In this document: in pieces, positions 1 through 5,809 of the stretch
Numbering within the stretch: position 1 is the stretch's first letter
Layout of the letters: each line of letters opens with the position of its first letter
DNA from: Actinomycetes bacterium
GTDB lineage: Bacteria > Actinomycetota > Acidimicrobiia > Spongiisociales > UBA5794
Direction: 5' to 3'
DNA: 6,291 nt
Assembly: GCA_024275815.1 (NCBI GenBank)
Contig: JAJRYI010000143.1
Location: 1 to 6,291 of the forward strand
The notes under the pieces: generated by a model
What the model was told of the DNA's origin: nothing
The model's input: only the letters and a program-made list of their open reading frames with translations
The model's database searches: none
Translations under genes and position numbers: made by a program

Positions 1-1593
1 GATCGCACCGACGATCACACCCGGGATCGAACCCATTCCACCGACGATGACGATGACGAGGATGATGATCGAAACGAGGAGCTTGAAGGAACTCGGGAAT
101 ATCGACCCGACCTTGACGGCGAAGATCATCCCTGCGATCGCTGCGAAGATCGCACCTATGACGAACGCCTGGAGCTTGACCTGCGTCGTGTTGATGCCCA
201 TCGCCTCTGCAACGTCTTCATCCTCGCGAAGCGCCGTCCACGCCCGCCCCGTCCTCGTCTTTTGCAGTCGCCACGCGACGTAGATTGCAACGGCCACGAA
301 GACGGAGATCAGGTAGAACATGGCCTGAGAGCTCGTCCCCTTGATGGCGACGGGTCCCAGCGCGGCCGACGGCACGTTGGTGATGCCCTGGGCACCTCCG
401 AAGTACGGGGCGAGGAAGTCCGAGAGGAACAGGATCCGCACGATCTCTCCGAAGCCAAGCGTGACGATCGCAAGGTAATCGCCGCGAAGCCTGATGACCG
501 GCGTACCGACGAGCACACCAGCGATCGACGCCATGATGATTACCGTTGCCAGAATCAGCCATCCCTCCCATGACAGGAAATCGAGTGTCAGCTCCGGTGT
601 CCAGAACGGTGACTGGGCAGAGGTGAGCACAGCGGTCGTGTAAGCGCCGACGGCGAAGAACGCGACGTACCCGAGGTCGAGAAGCCCTGCAGATCCAACA
701 ACGATGTTCAACCCGAGTCCCATGAGCACGAAGAGCCCAACGTTGGCGAGAAGCTCGTTGGTGAGCCCGCCGAGGATCATCGGAAGGAAGACCACGGCAA
801 GGACCGTGACCCCGATCGCGATCGCGTTCTTCCGGAAGCGAACCGCGGGGTCCAGGTTGAGGCGCTCCATTCTGCGTTCCGTGATCGTGCGTTCGTCGGA
901 GCGGTATCCGAGCACACCGAACACCGACGCGATCACGAGAGCTGAGATCGTCGTGAGCCCACCATTGAGCTCGTAGATCCACCCCGCCACGAACTCGACG
1001 CGGAGGCCCTGGGTGATGTCGGTCACGATGATCTCGAGGAGAGCGAAGAGGACCACACCGGTCGCGGCAAAACCCAACGCTGCGCGCACCTTTCGAGGAA
1101 CGATCGTGAGAACGCCTCCCAACAGGCCCAACAGGCCCGACCCGATGATCCACAACACTGCCGCGATGCCGACCCCCCGCCCGAACGTCAAGAGCTCGAT
1201 GAGGTTCGGGCCGAGGTTTCTGAAGATCTCGGTGAGGTCGATCGCGTCGATGACGACGATGAAGAACGAGAAGAACAAGCCGGAGAGCAGGCCGACGACG
1301 AGCCCGGAGATCAGCTCACGCTCACCCTTTTCAGCTGTCGGAGATCCAGGGGGCGTGTCGTATCGGGCCGCGATGTGGCCGTAGACGACGGGAACCCACA
1401 ACAACGTGATGAACCCGAGGCTCAGCCATGGTGAGACGATCAACCGCCGGTCGAGCGCCGTGACCATGCCGATCGCCGCGATGAAGGACATGGTGAGTCC
1501 GCCGAGTGCTCCCCAGCGCTGCACCTTCGACCAGTCGACCGGGTTCGTGACAGTAGAATCGGGCGCGTCTGTACGTTCCAACATGTCGGTCAT
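1..1593 (-). CDS. livM: Branched-chain amino acid ABC transporter permease LivM, with long N-terminal extension (3' end outside window)
   Basis: Inner-membrane permease that would pair with LivH to form the channel of a Liv/HAAT amino acid importer. The frame is open for 531 codons from the ATG at 1593-1591 to the window edge, so the C-terminus is missing. Family signatures are clear from about residue 275: GLNIVVGSAGLLDLGYVAFF (294-313), the DYLAIVTLGFGEIVRI stretch (372-387), the EAA-type cytoplasmic loop ALREDEDVAEAMGIN (454-468) and GGMGSIPGVIVGA (518-530). In the family the last motif lies some tens of residues from the end. LivM is usually about 300-350 residues; here about 255 residues with roughly five or six hydrophobic segments (near 27-45, 52-72, 93-117, 138-163, 170-191 and 203-230) precede the core. 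The ATG overlaps the livH stop by one base (TGATG), with AAGGAGGA 9 nt upstream, which fixes the start and shows co-translation. Substrate specificity cannot be told from the permease. Confidence 0.93.
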   Translation of the reverse strand, partial: MTDMLERTDAPDSTVTNPVDWSKVQRWGALGGLTMSFIAAIGMVTALDRRLIVSPWLSLGFITLLWVPVVYGHIAARYDTPPGSPTAEKGERELISGLVVGLLSGLFFSFFIVVIDAIDLTEIFRNLGPNLIELLTFGRGVGIAAVLWIIGSGLLGLLGGVLTIVPRKVRAALGFAATGVVLFALLEIIVTDITQGLRVEFVAGWIYELNGGLTTISALVIASVFGVLGYRSDERTITERRMERLNLDPAVRFRKNAIAIGVTVLAVVFLPMILGGLTNELLANVGLFVLMGLGLNIVVGSAGLLDLGYVAFFAVGAYTTAVLTSAQSPFWTPELTLDFLSWEGWLILATVIIMASIAGVLVGTPVIRLRGDYLAIVTLGFGEIVRILFLSDFLAPYFGGAQGITNVPSAALGPVAIKGTSSQAMFYLISVFVAVAIYVAWRLQKTRTGRAWTALREDEDVAEAMGINTTQVKLQAFVIGAIFAAIAGMIFAVKVGSIFPSSFKLLVSIIILVIVIVGGMGSIPGVIVGAI

Positions 1594-2837
1594 CAGGCGC
1601 GGTCCTCCTTCCCGAGTTGCTCACCGAAGAGACCCGCCGGTTTGAAGATCAGCACGAGCACCAGCGCTGTAAACGCAACGACGTCCTTGAGCTGGCTGAG
1701 GCCAGGGATCACGATCGTGAACCCGGCGAACCCCACGAGGCTCATGAGCACCGAGGCTGCGCCGAGAACGATCACACCCTTGCGATGGAGAACGTTGCCG
1801 CCGGCGATCGCTGCACCACCGGCAACCAGCAAGACGATCGCAAGCGCCGTCGGGATCTGCCAGGAAAGTCCCCGCAGGACCACGTTCGGGCCGAGGCCTT
1901 CGAAGAGCCCGAGAAGGATGCCGCCGAGCATGGCGCCGACGATGTTGCCGATGCCGCCGAGCACGGCGGCGGTGAAGGCCTTGATACCTGGCAGGAACCC
2001 CGTGATGAAAGAGACGCTGCGGAACATCAACGCCCACAACAGCGCAGCGACACCCGCCATTGCACCGCCGACGGCGAACGTCATCACGATCACCTTGTCG
2101 ACGTTGATGCCCATCAACGCCGCGATCTCCTTGTCCTCTGCAACGGCACGCATCGCTCTCCCTGTGGCCGAGCGTTCAACGAACAGCCAGAGTGCCGCCA
2201 TCGACACTGCCGCCAGAACGACGACGAGCACCGTGGTGCCGGGGATCCTGAAGCCGAGTACGTCGATCGGGTCACTGAGCCACTTCGGTGGTGCCGGGTA
2301 CGTCTTGACCGCAGGGCCGACCAGGAGTTGCACCGCGTTCTGGATGAAGAACGAGATGCCGATCGACGTGATCAGCGGGATGAGTCTCGGCGCATTGCGC
2401 AGCGGTCGGTACGCGATCTTCTCGATCAACACCGCGGTGAAGGTCGAGGACACCATTGCAACGACGAGCACGATGAGAATCGACAGGATGAAGTTCGACT
2501 CCCATATGCCTGCGTCGAAGAGTGCGTTGGCGGTGAAGAAGCCAACCATCGCCCCCACCATGAACACTTCGCCGTGAGCGAAGTTGATGAACCCGAGCAC
2601 CCCGTACACCATCGAGTATCCGAGAGCGATCAGTCCATACATCGAACCCTGGGCGATACCGGAGATGAAGAGCTGCTTCCAGGCCGCTGCGCTCAGCCCG
2701 TTCCCCTCGAGGCCGAGCGCTATGGCACCGATCGTTCCCCACACGGTGACGAAGATCGCCATCACGCGTACGGCCCACAGGAATGAATCCGTCCAGGAGA
2801 ACTTGAATGTTCGCGTCTTCGTCGCCGTTGTGATCAT
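1593..2837 (-). CDS. livH: Branched-chain amino acid ABC transporter permease LivH
   Basis: Complete 414-residue inner-membrane permease, partner of LivM in a Liv/HAAT importer. Family signatures are GYSMVYGVLGFINFAHGE (73-90), the EAA-type loop RAVAEDKEIAALMGIN (230-245) that would contact the ATPase, FTAAVLGGIGNIVGAMLGG (288-306) and the terminal LVLIFKPAGLFG (394-405). LivH is usually about 290-310 residues. The excess comes from an extra hydrophobic segment at about 19-42 before the canonical first helix (from about 53) and a hydrophobic insertion at about 321-380 between the GGILLGLFEGLG stretch and the last helix. The ATG at 2837-2835 is the first start after an in-frame TAG 33 nt upstream, so no longer form is possible. 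No purine-rich ribosome site precedes it. The gene lies 69 nt downstream of livK, with a terminator-like hairpin in the gap, and overlaps livM by one base. Assignment is firm; the transported substrate is not. Confidence 0.95.
   Translation of the reverse strand: MITTATKTRTFKFSWTDSFLWAVRVMAIFVTVWGTIGAIALGLEGNGLSAAAWKQLFISGIAQGSMYGLIALGYSMVYGVLGFINFAHGEVFMVGAMVGFFTANALFDAGIWESNFILSILIVLVVAMVSSTFTAVLIEKIAYRPLRNAPRLIPLITSIGISFFIQNAVQLLVGPAVKTYPAPPKWLSDPIDVLGFRIPGTTVLVVVLAAVSMAALWLFVERSATGRAMRAVAEDKEIAALMGINVDKVIVMTFAVGGAMAGVAALLWALMFRSVSFITGFLPGIKAFTAAVLGGIGNIVGAMLGGILLGLFEGLGPNVVLRGLSWQIPTALAIVLLVAGGAAIAGGNVLHRKGVIVLGAASVLMSLVGFAGFTIVIPGLSQLKDVVAFTALVLVLIFKPAGLFGEQLGKEDRA
1603..1610 (-). promoter_or_regulatory. 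Shine-Dalgarno of livM
   Basis: On the minus strand AAGGAGGA, an essentially perfect anti-16S match, ends 9 nt before the livM ATG. It lies inside the last codons of livH and decides the livM start, supporting translational coupling. Confidence 0.85.
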
Positions 2838-2849
2838 GTGTTTGCGAGT

Positions 2850-2884
2850 AAAGCAGAAAGCCGGCGCCTAGACAGGCGCCGGCT
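2850..2884 (-). terminator. Intra-operon intrinsic terminator / attenuator between livK and livH
   Basis: On the minus strand AGCCGGCGCC (2884-2875), the loop TGTCTA and GGCGCCGGCT (2868-2859) form a perfect 10-bp GC-rich stem, followed by TTTCTGCTTT at 2858-2850 and the adjoining stem base. It starts 22 nt after the livK stop and ends 21 nt before the livH ATG. The T run is interrupted, so partial termination, or 3' protection of the livK mRNA, is likelier than full termination. A hairpin between the binding-protein gene and the permease genes is a common way of making more binding protein than channel; that role here is inferred. Confidence 0.75.
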
Positions 2885-2906
2885 CTCGCGTTCAGTCGTC
2901 GTCGGT

Positions 2907-4301
2907 TCAGCCGTTGGGCGAGAACTCGTAAACGATGTTGGTCTTTCCTGCTTCGATGTTGGTCGGATCCTCATGGAGGACGATCGAGATGCGCTGCGCG
3001 CCGCAGTCTCCGAAGTCGTCACACGACAGGGTTCCGATGATGCCACCGAAGCCCTTCGTCGCCGTCAGCTCATCACGGAGCGCCTGGCGATCGATGAACA
3101 GCGACCCGTCATCGAGTTCGACGGCAACCTTGTCGATCGCCGACAGCAGCAAGACAGTTGCGTCGTAGCTGTGTGCCCAGAACGCAGCCGAGGGTGCCTC
3201 GCCGTACGCAGCCTGGTAAGCCGCGAGGAAGTCTGCAGCCGTCGTGCCGATCTCGGAGGCGTTGTTGCCGTAGTCCAGGTTCGGACCCGAGAAGTACATG
3301 CCGGCGGTCTCGGGCAACTCCATGAAGTTATCCGTCAACAGACCATCTGCACCGATCAGGACGACGTCTTCGAGTCCTGCGACTCCTCGTACCTGCTGGG
3401 CAATGAAGCCACCTTCAGGCATGAAGATCGGGAAGTAGATGACCTCAGGCTCATTCTGAGCTACCTCGGTGAGCACGCCGGTCATGTCCGTGTCGCCCTT
3501 GTTCACAGCCGTGAACGCGACGATCTCGCCACCGAGCTTCTCGAAGGCGTTCTTGAACGCCGTTGCCAGACCGTTGGTGTACGGGTCACCATCGTGGATC
3601 GCCGCAGCCTTCGTCAGGCCGAGTTCGTTGAACACGAAGTTCGCAACCGCTTCACCCTGGAACAGGTCGTTGTGCGCCGTGCGGTAGTAGCCGGGGCTGT
3701 AGTTCTCGCCCGGGGTTCCTGCAAGGTCCGACGTGAGTGCCGGGGACGTGTTCGAAGGGGAGATCATGACCATGCCGGCTTCAGAGATGAGTGGCATCGC
3801 ACCCGTCGCTGCACCGGAGCAGGACGTTCCAATCACACCAACGACCTGGTCGTCGGACGCGATCGTCTGACCTGCAGCCGCTCCACCTTCTGCAGAGCAG
3901 AGGTCGTCGAGCGGAGTACCGATGCTCACGTTGTGGCCCTTGATCGGACCGAAGTCCGTGATGGCCAACTCTGTACCTCTCTGGTTCGGGACGCCGAGGA
4001 ACGCAACGTCGCCCGAGATCGCCTCGAGGCTGCGGATCTGGATGTCCTCACCAGGAGCGACGATGACCGCACCGAGCGGACCCGCTTCGGGAACTCCGCC
4101 GCCGGCCTCTGTCGTGGTCGTCTCTTCAGGCTCTGTCGTGGTCGTCTCTTCTTCAGGTTCCGTCGTGGTCGTTGCAGCTGTAGTCGTCGTCGCCGACGCC
4201 TCATCGTCTCCGCCGCTGTTGACGGCGATGATCACGATGACGATCAAAGCGACAGCAGCAACAGCAATCCACGGCAGCCATTTCTTCAGGTTGTCATTCA
4301 C
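2907..4301 (-). CDS. livK: Branched-chain amino acid-type ABC transporter substrate-binding protein (LivK-like, Peripla_BP_6 family)
   Basis: Extracytoplasmic binding protein that would deliver an amino acid or similar ligand to LivHM. The chosen GTG start (4301-4299) has GGAGG 8 nt upstream and gives 464 residues. An in-frame ATG at 4352 adds 17 Cys/Pro-rich residues, and one at 4316 adds five but has the GGAGG inside its coding sequence. Visible parts are KKW plus a hydrophobic segment (about 8-27), a Thr/Glu spacer (about 34-69) and the two-lobe binding domain (about 80-458). Family hallmarks are a Cys pair (135, 161) matching the disulfide loop of E. coli LivJ-type proteins, the MISPSNTSPALT stretch (179-190), GYYRTAHND, HDGDPYTNG and GADGLLTDNF. 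No Cys follows the hydrophobic segment, so there is no lipobox; it appears anchored by an uncleaved signal or released by ordinary signal peptidase. A second Cys pair lies at 427/433. Ligand is unknown: the family also binds amides, urea and aromatic acids. Confidence 0.92.
   Translation of the reverse strand: MNDNLKKWLPWIAVAAVALIVIVIIAVNSGGDDEASATTTTAATTTTEPEEETTTTEPEETTTTEAGGGVPEAGPLGAVIVAPGEDIQIRSLEAISGDVAFLGVPNQRGTELAITDFGPIKGHNVSIGTPLDDLCSAEGGAAAGQTIASDDQVVGVIGTSCSGAATGAMPLISEAGMVMISPSNTSPALTSDLAGTPGENYSPGYYRTAHNDLFQGEAVANFVFNELGLTKAAAIHDGDPYTNGLATAFKNAFEKLGGEIVAFTAVNKGDTDMTGVLTEVAQNEPEVIYFPIFMPEGGFIAQQVRGVAGLEDVVLIGADGLLTDNFMELPETAGMYFSGPNLDYGNNASEIGTTAADFLAAYQAAYGEAPSAAFWAHSYDATVLLLSAIDKVAVELDDGSLFIDRQALRDELTATKGFGGIIGTLSCDDFGDCGAQRISIVLHEDPTNIEAGKTNIVYEFSPNG
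4108..4173 (-). repeat. Short in-frame tandem repeat encoding the Thr/Glu spacer of the binding protein
   Basis: Read on the plus strand, a 24-bp unit (4108-4131), a 27-bp version (4132-4158) and a partial 15-bp unit (4159-4173) share the core tcTGTCGTGGTCGTC. They encode alternating TTTT and EPEE(E)-type blocks in the spacer between membrane anchor and binding domain. The units differ by whole codons, as expected for slippage in a flexible linker, so spacer length may vary between strains. Confidence 0.8.
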
Positions 4302-4309
4302 CTTTGGTG

Positions 4310-4314
4310 CCTCC
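4310..4314 (-). promoter_or_regulatory. Shine-Dalgarno deciding the livK GTG start
   Basis: GGAGG on the minus strand ends 8 nt before the GTG at 4301. No comparable site precedes the in-frame ATGs at 4316 or 4352, so GTG is preferred. Confidence 0.75.
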
Positions 4315-4332
4315 ATACATTTTCTCGTTGGA

Positions 4333-4349
4333 CACGGGCACCGCCCGTG
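4333..4349. repeat. Perfect inverted repeat in the livK leader
   Basis: CACGGGC, spacer ACC, GCCCGTG: 7-bp perfect arms with a 3-nt loop. In the livK transcript this would fold into a small hairpin at or near the 5' end, upstream of the ribosome site. As DNA it could be an operator just downstream of the predicted start point. It has no T run in either direction, so it is not an intrinsic terminator. Confidence 0.6.
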
Positions 4350-4357
4350 CATCGAAT

Positions 4358-4373
4358 CAGGGTAGACACCCTG
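4358..4373. promoter_or_regulatory. Palindrome overlapping the livK -10 (candidate operator)
   Basis: CAGGGT, spacer AGAC, ACCCTG: 6-bp perfect arms with a 4-bp spacer. The left arm covers the predicted minus-strand -10 (4359-4364), so a dimeric regulator bound here would block livK transcription. The regulator is unknown and the operator role is inferred from symmetry and position only. Confidence 0.4.
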
Positions 4374-4387
4374 CAGGCAACCGGCAA
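4359..4387 (-). promoter_or_regulatory. Predicted sigma70-type promoter of the liv operon
   Basis: On the minus strand TTGCCG (4387-4382), a 17-bp spacer and TACCCT (4364-4359) match the -35/-10 pattern, the -10 being of the TAnnnT form common in Actinobacteria. The expected transcription start is about position 4352, giving a leader of about 50 nt before the livK GTG. It is the best promoter match I see in the 119-bp livK-hflX gap. Confidence 0.6.
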
Positions 4388-4406
4388 CAGGTGACGGTGG
4401 AGTGAG

Positions 4407-4412
4407 TACCTT
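4407..4412 (+). promoter_or_regulatory. Predicted -10 element of hflX (leaderless)
   Basis: TACCTT lies 8 bp before the hflX ATG at 4421, so transcription would start at or within a base or two of the ATG. The matching -35 is weak (GCAACA at 4384-4389 with a 17-bp spacer, overlapping the livK -35 on the other strand). No usable ribosome site precedes the ATG, which agrees with a leaderless mRNA. Confidence 0.45.
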
Positions 4413-4420
4413 TAGGCGCG

Positions 4421-5740
4421 ATGACTGAGACTTCCGGAGCCCACATAGCTCGACAACGGCAGCGCCTCACCGCGTCCGAAGTCGATTTCGACGTCGAGAG
4501 GCAGCGAGCCATGCTCATCGGACTCGTCCGCTCGAGGAACGACAGGGCCCGAGGGGAGTCCAGCCTCGCAGAGCTCGCTCTCCTGACCGACACGGCAGGA
4601 TCTGAGCCGGTCGAGATGGAACTCGTACGGCGCGAGCGGCCCGATCCTGCAACGTTCATCGGGAAAGGCAAGCTCGCGGAGCTGGTCTCGATCTCGACGG
4701 CTCAGGGGATCGATGTCGTCGTGTTCGACAACGAGCTGACCCCGGCCCAGCAACGGAACCTCCACCAGGCGTTCAAATGCGACGTCGTCGACCGTGTCGC
4801 GTTGATCCTCGATATCTTCGCTCAACATGCTCACACGAAAGAGGGCATGCTCCAGGTCGAACTCGCACAGCACCGCTACCGCCTCCCTCGTCTTCGCGGC
4901 AAGGGTGTTGAACTGTCGCGGCTGGGTGCAGGGATCGGCACGAGAGGACCGGGAGAGACGAAGCTCGAGACCGACCGGCGACGCATCCTCGACCGAATCC
5001 GCAAGATCGAGCGGGAGCTCAAGGATGCAAGCCGCTCCCGCGCCACCCGAAGCAAGCAACGCAAGCGCGCGGGTGAGCCGGTGGTAGCCATCGTCGGGTA
5101 CACCAACGCCGGTAAGTCCACCTTGTTCAACCGTCTCACGGACGCCGGGGTGCTCGTAGAGGACCGCCTCTTTGCGACGCTCGACTCCACGGTGCGCCAG
5201 CTCTCGCTCCCTCACGGACATGAGATCCTTGTCTCTGATACGGTCGGGTTCGTGCGGGACCTGCCGCACGAACTCGTCGAGGCGTTCATGTCGACCCTCG
5301 AGGAAGTTGCCGACGCCGACCTGCTCGTACATCTCGTCGATGCATCCGACCCCGATCCTGACCACCAGTTGCGATCCGTGCGTATCGTGCTCTCCGAGAT
5401 CGGGGCGACGGATATCGACGAGTTGGTGGTCTTCAACAAGATCGACGCGACGGATGCGGCTGCCGAAGAGCGCCTCAGGGCACTCCACCCCGACGCCGTC
5501 TTCATCTCAGCGAAGGAAGGCGATGGCATCGACGAACTTCTCGATGCCATCGCCGACGGTCTCAACACGAAAACCGTCGAACTGACGCTCCACATCCCAT
5601 ACGCACGCGGTGACGTTCTCGCCGAACTGCACGAAGTTGGGGACGTCCTGGATGTCGAACATACTGCGGAAGGCACCGAGACGACGGTGAGGATGCCCCA
5701 CGACGACGCGAACCGCTTCCGCGAGTTCGTGAGCGGATAG
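4421..5740 (+). CDS. hflX: Ribosome-associated GTPase HflX
   Basis: Complete 439-residue GTPase (E. coli HflX is 426). HflX binds the 50S subunit and splits stalled or hibernating ribosomes; mycobacterial relatives are linked to hypoxia and macrolide/lincosamide tolerance. The N-terminal HflX domain carries FIGKGKLAEL (79-88), LDIFAQHAHTKEGMLQVELA and the signature GTRGPGETKLETDRR (173-187), followed by a basic helical linker (about 188-218). The G domain shows G1 GYTNAGKST (226-234), switch I LFATLDST (250-257), G3 DTVGF (273-277), G4 NKID (338-341) and G5 SAK (362-364), all intact; a short C-terminal domain follows. The ATG at 4421 has no ribosome site but is 8 bp from a -10-like TACCTT. 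An alternative ATG at 4511 (residue 31) has GAGAGG 9 nt upstream, but residues 21-35 resemble N-termini of other actinobacterial HflX, favouring 4421. It is divergent from livK and convergent with the transporter fragment downstream. Confidence 0.96.
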   Translation: MTETSGAHIARQRQRLTASEVDFDVERQRAMLIGLVRSRNDRARGESSLAELALLTDTAGSEPVEMELVRRERPDPATFIGKGKLAELVSISTAQGIDVVVFDNELTPAQQRNLHQAFKCDVVDRVALILDIFAQHAHTKEGMLQVELAQHRYRLPRLRGKGVELSRLGAGIGTRGPGETKLETDRRRILDRIRKIERELKDASRSRATRSKQRKRAGEPVVAIVGYTNAGKSTLFNRLTDAGVLVEDRLFATLDSTVRQLSLPHGHEILVSDTVGFVRDLPHELVEAFMSTLEEVADADLLVHLVDASDPDPDHQLRSVRIVLSEIGATDIDELVVFNKIDATDAAAEERLRALHPDAVFISAKEGDGIDELLDAIADGLNTKTVELTLHIPYARGDVLAELHEVGDVLDVEHTAEGTETTVRMPHDDANRFREFVSG

Positions 5741-5778
5741 ACAGTTCACAGCTCACAGCGAAGAGTCTCCAACTCGCC

Positions 5779-5802
5779 GGGGCGTGGTGGACGCCACGCT
5801 CC
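5779..5802. terminator. Possible hairpin terminator between convergent genes
   Basis: GGGGCGTGG (5779-5787), loop TGGACG, CCACGCTCC (5794-5802) can form a 9-bp stem with one G-U pair. It lies 39 nt after the hflX stop and 7 nt after the stop of the convergent transporter gene. Neither side has a clear T run, so it may be a weak or Rho-assisted bidirectional terminator, or chance in GC-rich DNA. The rest of the 69-bp gap shows nothing else. Confidence 0.35.
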
Positions 5803-5809
5803 TCTGACG

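Noticed and set aside
1119..1137. Two tandem copies of a 9-bp CAACAGGCC-type unit in livM
   Set aside because: It simply encodes the Gly-Leu-Leu repeats of a membrane helix; too short to be a repeat element.
218..1153. A 311-codon minus-strand frame overlapping livM in another frame
   Set aside because: Arg/Gly/His-rich product, whereas the neighbouring frame shows continuous LivM motifs through the same region.
1617..2786. Long plus-strand open frames opposite livH (389 and 311 codons)
   Set aside because: Low-complexity Arg/Asp/Glu/His- or Thr/Ser/Pro-rich products without family motifs, mirroring the codon bias of livH on the other strand.
1..2800. Many GATCG/CGATCG words across the permease genes
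   Set aside because: Explained by frequent Ile codon ATC followed by G-starting codons and by Ala-Ile runs in membrane helices; no regular spacing was seen.
2838..4394. A 518-codon plus-strand open frame opposite livK
   Set aside because: Arg/Val/Asp-rich translation with no recognisable domain, lying antisense to a convincing binding-protein gene. It is a typical shadow frame of GC-rich coding DNA.
4399..4402. GGAG as a ribosome site for hflX
   Set aside because: It is 18 nt from the ATG, too far for normal use, and it lies upstream of the likely transcription start.
4412..5488. A 358-codon minus-strand open frame opposite hflX
   Set aside because: Entirely antisense to hflX, whose GTPase motifs are all intact; no domain or ribosome site is seen for the antisense frame.
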